From NCBI RefSeq assembly GCF_900188445.1, contig NZ_FZOR01000016.1, positions 101,284-165,283 of the forward strand: a stretch of DNA of 64,000 bases. The letters are read 5' to 3'. Below the pieces are notes generated by a model. The model did no database searches. It was not told the origin of the DNA and saw nothing but the letters and a program-made list of their open reading frames with translations. This document shows, piece after piece, positions 58,076-64,000 of this stretch. The DNA comes from Actinomadura meyerae (GTDB lineage: Bacteria; Actinomycetota; Actinomycetes; Streptosporangiales; Streptosporangiaceae). The position numbers and the translations under genes are program-made. Within the stretch, counting starts at the first letter, position 1, and each line of letters opens with the position of its first letter.

Positions 58076-60553
58076 CTACGCGCGGACGTCCCGGCGGGCC
58101 TGCGCCAGAACCCGGTCCGGATCGTCCGGGTATCCCCAGGCGCGGTCGGGGGCCTTGGTGCGCCCGGCCTGGGCGAGGTGGTGCCTGGCCCGGTCGTGGT
58201 CTCCGGCCCGGTAGAACACCGCGCCGAAGTAGTGGTGCGCCTCCGGGTTCCGCGGATGCGGCCGCTCGGCGGACAGCCACCGGTCGGCGGCCTCCGCGAG
58301 GGAGGCGTGCACCGAGGGCCGGGCCAGGTAGCCGTTCAGGTCGTCCCAGGTGCCGATCTCGAGGCCGATCTCCACGTGCGCCAGCGCGAGCACGGCGGCG
58401 ACCGGGTCGCCGGGCTCGGCCGCGGCGGCGGCCGACTGCGCGAAGTCGAGCAGTTCTGCGTCCGACCCCCACCACTTCTTGCACAGCGCCTGGGCGCGGG
58501 AGATGTGGCCCGCGTAGAGGAACGGGTCCCGTGCGGTGAGCTCCCGCCAGACGCGATCCAGTTCGTCCCGTCCGAGCTGCATGCCGATGCCGTGCCACTG
58601 GAGCCTGTCCCAGGGGACGGGGTCGGCGGGCAGCAGTTCGGCGGCGCGGTGGAGCGCGGGACCCGCGAGGGCCAGTCGCCGCCAGAAGCGGCCGAACTGC
58701 TCCTCGCCGACGTACTCGGCACGGTAGGCGCTGCGCGCCTTCCACGCCTCGCCGATGCGGGTGGCGCCGAGCCACAGGCACAGGTCCGGGTCGGCGGGGT
58801 CGTCCGCGGACAGCTCCGCCAGCCGCGCGCCCTGCCCGAGCGCGGCGTCGGTGAGGTTCTCCAGGTAGAGGCTGCGGGTCTCGGCGTCCTCACGGGTGCC
58901 GGCCAGCAGTTCCAGGCCCGCGCGCAGATCGCCGCCGCGCACCTTCGGCAGCGCCGCCGCGAGTGCCGCGTCCCGCCAGGCGGGCTCCCGCCGCCGCGCC
59001 CTCATCTTCGCGGGCAGCCCGAAGAGAGCGGCTACGGCACCCGGCCGCGCCGCGCCGCCCGCCGGGGCGTCCGGCTCGGCGACCGCCGTGCCGGTGCGGG
59101 GCGGGACGTGGTCGTCGGGACGCGCGGGCAGCGGCACGACCGCCTCGGCGGGCACGTGCCGGTCGATGTCCGCGACCGCCTGGGGACCGGCGTTCCAGAC
59201 GTTCGGCTCGACCCTGACCATCAGGCCGTCCAGGCCGCACAGCACGCGTCCGCCGTCCGGCCAGGCGAGCATTGCGGCGCACTCGTCGTAGCGGACGGTG
59301 GCCATGACCGGGCCGACCATCGACGTGACCCCCTCCCCGCCGACGATCAGCCCGCACCGAGCCTCGTCGGGACGGGTGTGGACCCGGCCGTCGACCGCGA
59401 CCGTCGAGGTCCGCGGCGCCGCCGCGAAGCGCGTGCCCTGCGGCTCCTCGCCGTCGGGGAGCATCAGCAGCGCGGTGTCGAGCATGGTCCGGCCGACCTT
59501 CAGGACGTCGTCCGGCCCCACCTCGTCCAGGGCGGCGAGGGCCTCCTCCATCGTGCGCCGCGGGGACCCCGTCAGCTCGGCCAGGCAGGAGGACATCGTC
59601 AGCGACGCGCGGGCCTCGTCCGTGCCGCCGCGGGTGCGCCGCGCCGCCACCACCTCGGCCAGTTCCGCCGCGTCCACCGGCTCGTCGGCGAGGCGTTCGA
59701 TCTCCGCCCGGAACCGCTCCGCGAGTTCGGAGCGCGCCTCGGCGAGCCCGTCAGCGAACGCCAGGATCTCCCCGGTGTTCCCGGGGCGCGCCGTGAAATC
59801 GACGCCCGTCGTGTAGCTCAGCGCGTTCTCCCGCCGCAGGACGCGGTGCAGGCGGCGGCCGAGCAGGTCTCCGTACACGCTGGCGGCGGTGCCGCGCGGC
59901 ACGACGCCGGTGAGCGCGACACCGTTGACGTCGGCGTTGAAGTAGGCGGGCGTCTGCGGCAGCGCGCTGCTCGGTGGCGGGCACGGCCGCCGCTCACCCT
60001 CGGGAAGCGGCAGGGTCAGCCCCTCCGGCGGAGGGCCGCCGATGAGCGCCAGCGCCGCGTTGTTCCTGGTGAACCAGCGCGCCGTCCATTCTTCGACGTC
60101 GCCGGGGGTGAAGGCGGCGAGACCGTGCTCGGGATAGGCGGGCAGACCGTAGGTGGCCGCTCCGTAACGCCACCTCAGCATCCCGACCGTCGATCCGAAC
60201 TCGCGTCCCTCGGCCTCGGTCCGCAGGATGTTCTTCTCCGCTTCGAGGCGTTCCATGGGGAGTGCGCCGAGCGAATGACACACCGCCGTCAGGAAGGCGG
60301 CGACTTTCTCGGGTTCGCCATGGGTGACGAACGTGGTGGTGGTGGCGTCGACCGCGCCATTGTGGTGGTAGTCCGCATCGCCTACGGCATGCAGCACCAG
60401 ATGCTCCACCAGGTGGGAAAGGCCGCCCCTCGCGAGGGTCTCGTCGGCCCGCCCCACACGGAACACCAGCGCCGCCTGGTAGCCGGGATCGCCCGCGGCA
60501 CCCTCCGTCCAGAACACGGGCACGCCGTCGATCTCGGTCCGCACGATGTCCAA
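58076..60553 (-). CDS. M16-like peptidase domain fused to an unidentified helical-repeat C-terminal region
   Basis: The start is taken as the TTG at 60553, five bases after AGGGAG, giving 825 residues. Residues 25-400 are an insulinase/M16 unit: zinc-binding GGLSHLVEHLVLHAVGD (HxxEH, His47-His51), a downstream EAEKNILRTEAEGREFGSTV, and M16_C features (GVVPRGTAASVYGDLLGRRL, ALAALDEVGPDDVLKVGRTM). Residues 400-540 are a beta-rich part (EARCGLIVGGEGVTSMVGPV, RVLCGLDGLMVRVEPNVW) I cannot assign. Residues 560-825 are TPR-like helices (AAELLPADPVPWDRLQWHGI, NPEAHHYFGAVFYRAGDHDR). Standard M16 peptidases are about 430 residues or 900+ with two M16 units, so this three-part layout is unusual. Confidence 0.75.
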   Translation of the reverse strand: MDIVRTEIDGVPVFWTEGAAGDPGYQAALVFRVGRADETLARGGLSHLVEHLVLHAVGDADYHHNGAVDATTTTFVTHGEPEKVAAFLTAVCHSLGALPMERLEAEKNILRTEAEGREFGSTVGMLRWRYGAATYGLPAYPEHGLAAFTPGDVEEWTARWFTRNNAALALIGGPPPEGLTLPLPEGERRPCPPPSSALPQTPAYFNADVNGVALTGVVPRGTAASVYGDLLGRRLHRVLRRENALSYTTGVDFTARPGNTGEILAFADGLAEARSELAERFRAEIERLADEPVDAAELAEVVAARRTRGGTDEARASLTMSSCLAELTGSPRRTMEEALAALDEVGPDDVLKVGRTMLDTALLMLPDGEEPQGTRFAAAPRTSTVAVDGRVHTRPDEARCGLIVGGEGVTSMVGPVMATVRYDECAAMLAWPDGGRVLCGLDGLMVRVEPNVWNAGPQAVADIDRHVPAEAVVPLPARPDDHVPPRTGTAVAEPDAPAGGAARPGAVAALFGLPAKMRARRREPAWRDAALAAALPKVRGGDLRAGLELLAGTREDAETRSLYLENLTDAALGQGARLAELSADDPADPDLCLWLGATRIGEAWKARSAYRAEYVGEEQFGRFWRRLALAGPALHRAAELLPADPVPWDRLQWHGIGMQLGRDELDRVWRELTARDPFLYAGHISRAQALCKKWWGSDAELLDFAQSAAAAAEPGDPVAAVLALAHVEIGLEIGTWDDLNGYLARPSVHASLAEAADRWLSAERPHPRNPEAHHYFGAVFYRAGDHDRARHHLAQAGRTKAPDRAWGYPDDPDRVLAQARRDVRA

Positions 60554-60594
60554 ATGATCTCCCTTTCCAGGTCGCAAGATCGTACAATTCGCGG

Positions 60595-61521
60595 GTGCCA
60601 AAGAAGGTGACATATCGGTATCGGGTGCCGTTCGCCACGTCCTGGCGTTCCTATCTGGTGCCGGTCGGGCCGCTCGCCCTGCTCGTCCTGCTCACCGCGC
60701 TGTTCTGGGGAACGCACCACGCTCTCCTCACCGCGTCCACGGTCGACGCCGTCCGGCCCGGAAGCGTGCCCGGCGACGGGCGCGCGGTCCTCTGGGTGGA
60801 CGAAGGCCTGCGTTACCGCGTGCACGTCATCGCGAGCGCCGAGGATCCCGGCACCTGCGTGCTGAGCGGGCCGAAGGGCACCTACCCGGTGATCCTGGAC
60901 CGGGCACGGCACGGCGGCGACGAAGCCGAGATCAAGGGGTACCGGTGGGTCGGGGCGTTCCGCGCGCCCGCCACCGACTACGTCGCGGTCGCCTGCGACC
61001 GGTCAAGCGAGGCGCTCCGCATCAAGGTGGACGCTCCCGGGGCGGGCCTGCTGGTGGCGCTGCTCGTCCTGTGGCCGCTGGTCCTCATCTGGGCGGTCGT
61101 CAAGCTCTGGCGGATCCGGCGGCAGCAGACGAGCCGCACGCTCACCCGGCGCCCGTCCGACCCGCCGGCGCGCGCGCCATCGGCGGCGATCGCCGCCGGC
61201 GACCCGACGCAGACCACCGTGTACTTCCGCAACGGCACCTTCGTCCCGGCCGGGACCCGCGAGCCGGACGAGGCGGTGGCCTTCGCCGGTGAGCGGCTGG
61301 CCGCCCCGCGCGACCCCCACGACTTCCGGACCGGCCCGGCGAGCGACGGCGGCAGGCTGATCCTCTTCCCGGACCTCACCGTGTACCTCGCCCCGGGCGA
61401 GATCAAGCACACGGAAACGGCCGACCTCGGCCGCCAGGCCCTCGCGAAGATCAGGCTGGACGCCCGTACGCCGGAGGTGGCGCGCGTCCGTCCGGCCGAG
61501 GACCTCGCCGCCCGCGCCTGA
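60595..61521 (+). CDS. Predicted membrane protein, two transmembrane helices
   Basis: The 308-residue protein (GTG at 60595) has a basic N-terminus, a first helix LVPVGPLALLVLLTALFWGT, an external domain of about 115 residues with a Cys pair (DPGTCVLSGPKGTYPV; DYVAVACDRSSEA), a second helix LLVALLVLWPLVLIWAVVKL, and a cytosolic C-terminal region (RNGTFVPAGTREPDEAVAFA; LIFPDLTVYLAPGEIKH-like RLILFPDLTVYLAPGEIKHT). The layout recalls DUF3592-type proteins. It is divergent from the M16 fusion gene across 41 bases; a joint role is possible but unproven. Confidence 0.7.
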   Translation: MPKKVTYRYRVPFATSWRSYLVPVGPLALLVLLTALFWGTHHALLTASTVDAVRPGSVPGDGRAVLWVDEGLRYRVHVIASAEDPGTCVLSGPKGTYPVILDRARHGGDEAEIKGYRWVGAFRAPATDYVAVACDRSSEALRIKVDAPGAGLLVALLVLWPLVLIWAVVKLWRIRRQQTSRTLTRRPSDPPARAPSAAIAAGDPTQTTVYFRNGTFVPAGTREPDEAVAFAGERLAAPRDPHDFRTGPASDGGRLILFPDLTVYLAPGEIKHTETADLGRQALAKIRLDARTPEVARVRPAEDLAARA

Positions 61522-61554
61522 TCCCGGCGGGCCGCCGATCCGTTGGAGGCGCGC

Positions 61555-62289
61555 ATGACCGCGAGCTGGACGGCCGGCCCGGTGGACGTGCCGGGGTCAG
61601 TGCAGTACACGCTGGTCACCGGAGACCGGCCCACGGACCGCTGGCACGTCTCCGTGGCGGTACCGCCTCCGGAACTGCGCGCCGACGCCGAGCAGCCGGT
61701 GGCGGTGATGTATCTCCTCGACGGGTTCCTCACCTTCACACCGACCAGGGCCACGTCCCGCTACCTGCTCGGCGAAACCCCGTACGGGACGGGCGGCGCC
61801 GGCGCGATGCTCGACCTGATCCGCGAAGAGGTGGCGCCGTTCGTGGAGTCGGCCCACTCGCTCGATCCCGACGATCGGGGACTCGGCGGATTCTCCCTGG
61901 GCGGGCTGTTCACCTGCTGGGCACTCGTCCGCCGTCCCGAGGGGTTCCGCCGGTATCTGGCGGTCAGCCCGTCGCTCTGGTGGGACGACCACCTGCTGCT
62001 CGACGGTCGGCGCGCGCCACTCGCGGACGGGGCGGGCGGCGACGTCTACCTGGCCGTCGGCGGGCGGGAGGACAGCCCGGACCATGGCTGGCCGGTGCTG
62101 CCCGCCGCGCTGCGGGAGGCTCTCTCCGGGCTCGACATGGTCGCCGACCTCGCCCGGTTCACCGCGCGCCTGCGCGGTGAACCGGCACTCGACGTCCGCA
62201 GCGAAGTGATCCCCGACGAGCAGCACGCCACCGTATGGCCGGCGGCCGTGACCCGTGGGCTCGTGCACCTCTACCGCGATGAGCCGTGA
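61555..62289 (+). CDS. Alpha/beta-hydrolase esterase (IroE/Fes-like putative esterase family)
   Basis: The 244-residue protein (ATG at 61555, GGAGG upstream) has PVAVMYLLDGFLTFTPTRAT, the nucleophile elbow DDRGLGGFSLGGLFTCWALV (G-x-S-x-G, Ser), YLAVSPSLWWDDHLLLD, and a C-terminal HATVWPAAVTRGLVHLY with a likely catalytic His. This is the esterase family of siderophore and feruloyl esterases. Between the LDG strand and the DLIREEVAPFVES helix about 40 residues found in typical members, including one strand, seem to be missing, which may reflect a short subfamily or a deletion. It follows the membrane-protein gene by 33 bases on the same strand. Confidence 0.75.
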   Translation: MTASWTAGPVDVPGSVQYTLVTGDRPTDRWHVSVAVPPPELRADAEQPVAVMYLLDGFLTFTPTRATSRYLLGETPYGTGGAGAMLDLIREEVAPFVESAHSLDPDDRGLGGFSLGGLFTCWALVRRPEGFRRYLAVSPSLWWDDHLLLDGRRAPLADGAGGDVYLAVGGREDSPDHGWPVLPAALREALSGLDMVADLARFTARLRGEPALDVRSEVIPDEQHATVWPAAVTRGLVHLYRDEP

Positions 62290-62391
62290 CCGTCCGCCCT
62301 CAACTCCTGGTCAGCCCTGCGCAGCAGGGTCGCCCCTCAAGAGGGTCGGCCTCCTCGTCACGGGAAGGCCGAAGGCGTGGAACGCCAGGTG

Positions 62392-63477
62392 TCAGGTCGA
62401 GCGCGCGTCGCCGCGAAGGGCGCGCAGGACGGCGATCTCCTGAGCGGGGTCGAGGAGGCTGGGCGGCGCCTGCGTGAGCCCGCGGAGCACGGCGCGGGCC
62501 GCGGCATGCGGCTTCGGCCAGAGCGCGGCCCTCAACGTCCCCGCGAACCAGCCCAGCAGCGAGGCCGCCTCCCGTTCGTCCTCGCTCATGTTCCAGCGGT
62601 CGGACGGGGAGTTGAGCGACCCCCACACCTGTCGTGAGCGCGTCAACCAGGAACGGACGTGCATGCCGAGTTCCGAGGTCGGTGACACCTTCACCTCCTC
62701 ACCGCGCTCGGCCGCGGCGACCGCCTCGGCCAGGCCGGGTGTTCCGTCCACGCCGAGGACGGACGCCTGGCGCATCGTCTCCCGCGCCGCGACGGCACGA
62801 AGCACGTGCGGCGGGGCGCCATCGAGGGCCGCGATCATATCGGGATCCTTCGGCCCGTAGGCGAGGCTGGGCTCGGCGGCACTGAACCAGGGCTCGATCT
62901 GGGCGGACAGGATCCGCCCGGAGAAGGCGTCCTGATGCGGAAGCACGCCGGTGACCAGTCCTGCGAGCAGGAGAGCCGGGACGTAGGCACCCGACACGAA
63001 GTCGTCCTCGTCGTCCATGTCCGGATCGAGGCCCGCCGTGCGCATCTTGCCCAGCAGGCGGTCGGGGTCGGAGCCCCAGCGGCGACCGGGCCAGGTGGGC
63101 TCGAACCCGGTCACCAGCGTCCCGTCGACGGCGTAGCCGAACCCATGGTCGGCGTAGTCGTGCCGCTGAACCGTCACGAGCTCCGTGCCCGTGGAAAGCG
63201 CCCTCTGCGTCTCGATGGAGGCCGCCTGAAAGCCATCGGGCTCGACCAGCATCGTCCAGGCGCCGAGGTCCAGAGCGAACGCGAAGTTCGGGTAACCCGC
63301 GTCGTAAGAGGCGTACATTTCGCTCGCCTCCTCGAAGGTACGGGGGCGAAACATGTCCGGAAGACCCCCTAGACGCAACAATGCTTCGTCTTCCCCGACG
63401 CCTTTGAGTAAGGCGAAACAGTAGATCTCGTTGAACGACTCAGCCCATTTGACGTCGTCATACGAGACGCTGAGCAT
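62392..63477 (-). CDS. DUF6461-like hypothetical protein
   Basis: The ATG at 63477 after GGAGGAG gives 361 residues; the longer frame to 63747 runs across the 5S rRNA region and is not plausible. The N-terminus (WAESFNEIYCFALLKGVGED, EALLRLGGLPDMFRPRTFEE) and WTMLVEPDGFQAASIETQRA with GTELVTVQRHDYADHGFGYA resemble the DUF6461 pattern of actinomycete proteins. The C-terminal half is helical (AERGEEVKVSPTSELGMHVR, SWLTRSRQVWG). No membrane segment or catalytic motif is visible. Function unknown. Confidence 0.65.
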   Translation of the reverse strand: MLSVSYDDVKWAESFNEIYCFALLKGVGEDEALLRLGGLPDMFRPRTFEEASEMYASYDAGYPNFAFALDLGAWTMLVEPDGFQAASIETQRALSTGTELVTVQRHDYADHGFGYAVDGTLVTGFEPTWPGRRWGSDPDRLLGKMRTAGLDPDMDDEDDFVSGAYVPALLLAGLVTGVLPHQDAFSGRILSAQIEPWFSAAEPSLAYGPKDPDMIAALDGAPPHVLRAVAARETMRQASVLGVDGTPGLAEAVAAAERGEEVKVSPTSELGMHVRSWLTRSRQVWGSLNSPSDRWNMSEDEREAASLLGWFAGTLRAALWPKPHAAARAVLRGLTQAPPSLLDPAQEIAVLRALRGDARST

Positions 63478-63583
63478 GACTCCTCCGAAAGGTCGGCGGC
63501 ACGGCCCGAAGATCACCGCGGCATCGTGCGATGCGCGGGCTTCCTGTGCCGACATCCTCCAGTGAGCCACTGACAAAACGAGA

Positions 63584-63610
63584 AAGGCCCCGCCGTGACG
63601 GCGGGGCCTT
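63584..63610 (-). terminator. rRNA-operon terminator
   Basis: AAGGCCCCGCCGT pairs perfectly with ACGGCGGGGCCTT, 13 bases downstream of the 5S rRNA on the minus strand. The minus-strand 3' side continues TTTCTCGTTTTGT, a T-rich tail. This is a strong rho-independent terminator ending the rRNA transcript. Confidence 0.85.
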
Positions 63611-63622
63611 CCTGCAATATAA

Positions 63623-63740
63623 GTCCGGCGGTGTCCTACTCTCCCACACAGTCTCCCATGCAGTACCATCGGCGCTGAAGGGCTTAACTTCCGGGTTCGG
63701 AATGGGACCGGGTGTTTCCCCTTCGCCAAAACCACCGAAC
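63623..63740 (-). rRNA. rrf: 5S ribosomal RNA
   Basis: The minus strand shows a typical actinobacterial 5S RNA, starting GTTCGGTGGTTTTGGCGAAG, with the conserved internal CCGAACCCGGAAGTTAAGC block and ending near GTGTCCTACTC complement with CCGCCGGAC. About 118 nt. It is the last gene of the rRNA operon; ends are set by homology and could shift by a few bases. Confidence 0.92.
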
Positions 63741-63892
63741 GCCTCAACGCACCACCCGTTGCCAGGCGGGCAAATCAACGTCCGAGCGACTCAGCTCGGT
63801 ATGTATTTTTAATGACTGCGGTTCCCGGATTGTTTCCTGAGAACCACACAGGGACGCGAACAAACCCACAACAGCGACTCGCTTTGAACGTT
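63741..63892 (-). other. 23S-5S intergenic spacer of the rRNA operon
   Basis: About 150 bases between the 23S 3' end and the 5S gene. I see no tRNA. The AT-rich patch near 63804-63814 (GTATTTTTAAT) and flanking repeats are probably precursor-processing sequence. Confidence 0.6.
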
Positions 63893-64000
63893 CAGTGTGT
63901 TCAAGCCACTCGGCCTATTAGTACCGGTCGACTCCACACGTTACCGCGCTTCCATCTCCGGCCTATCAACCCGGTCGTCTACCGGGGGCCTTACACCCAC
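63893..64000 (-). rRNA. rrl: 23S ribosomal RNA, 3' end (partial)
   Basis: The minus strand reads GGTAGACGACCGGGTTGATA, GGCCGGAGATGGAAGCGCGG and ACCGGTACTAATAGGCCGAG followed by TGGCTTGAACACACTGAA, the conserved 3' end of bacterial 23S rRNA. The gene continues beyond the right edge. The exact 3' end (near 63890-63898) is approximate. Confidence 0.92.

Noticed and set aside
58178..60610. An 810-codon plus-strand open frame
   Set aside because: Antisense to the M16 fusion gene, whose HxxEH motif and codon pattern mark it as the coding strand.
62392..63747. Long form of the DUF6461-like protein
   Set aside because: Its extra 90 codons cross the rRNA terminator and 5S gene; the ATG at 63477 has a good ribosome site.
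63741..63892. tRNA gene between 23S and 5S
   Set aside because: No cloverleaf, TTC loop or CCA end could be found in the spacer.
1..64000. Secondary-metabolite gene cluster (P450, monooxygenase, acyl-CoA ligase, SnoaL-like, MmyB regulator)
   Set aside because: No polyketide synthase, NRPS, terpene synthase or RiPP core gene is present, and the candidate tailoring genes are scattered among housekeeping genes.

Overview
The window is very GC-rich, densely coding DNA that uses GTG and TTG starts freely and has many 4-bp ATGA/GTGA gene overlaps. Together with a 23S-5S rRNA 3' end at the right edge and typical actinobacterial families (DUF4253, DUF5302, DUF2795, stressosome and SpoIIE proteins, MmyB-type XRE regulators, a Mycobacterium-like MurA), this points to a filamentous or related actinomycete. 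Streptosporangiales (Actinomadura-like) is my guess, made from protein texture only and not from a search.

Layout. 1-5.3 kb: a cell-surface pair on the minus strand, a secreted DNRLRE/LamG/ricin-lectin protein followed by the 5' end of an Rhs-type polymorphic-toxin gene, with a CRP-like site upstream; this part looks less GC-rich than the rest. 5.3-6.8 kb: a gene graveyard with remnants of an unidentified ORF, a TetR regulator, an F420-dependent oxidoreductase and an IS21 transposase. 6.8-20.3 kb: small regulator-plus-target units: NmrA-like reductase/HxlR, MerR, an Imm5-like orphan, a DHFR-family reductase, a DrrAB-type exporter with its TetR, an ABC-F ATPase with its TetR, a penicillin-acylase-type hydrolase, and a histidine kinase/response regulator/Nudix operon. 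21.5-27.5 kb: six tightly coupled genes forming a stressosome-type signalling module: RsbR, RsbS, RsbT, a GHKL+SpoIIE phosphatase, a hybrid histidine kinase and a receiver-GAF-SpoIIE phosphatase. A separate PAS-GAF-SpoIIE-GHKL protein lies just beyond it. 30.8-39.7 kb: a reductase, a spermidine-synthase-like protein, a complete five-gene oligopeptide ABC importer and a divergent M20 dipeptidase. 39.7-42.4 kb: a PadR-controlled DrrAB-like exporter. 42.4-63.5 kb: mixed housekeeping and accessory genes, among them an MBL hydrolase, a P450 without a canonical ExxR, an Aquifex-type aconitase, a flavin monooxygenase, an acyl-CoA ligase, MurA with Asp at the active-site Cys position, an XRE/APH pair and an M16-peptidase fusion. 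63.58-64 kb: the rRNA operon end on the minus strand.

The most interesting system is the stressosome module. It carries the full RsbR/S/T core with recognisable phosphosites, yet no sigma factor, RsbV or RsbW lies in the window. The operon instead continues into a hybrid kinase whose N-terminal GHKL-like domain has lost its N-box Asn, and a receiver-driven phosphatase. Other points for follow-up are the M16 fusion, the ExxR-less P450, the CRP-like and MerR-type promoter sites, and in-frame 12-bp repeats at an exporter start codon.

All family assignments come from reading translations and recalling family motifs; no database search was run.
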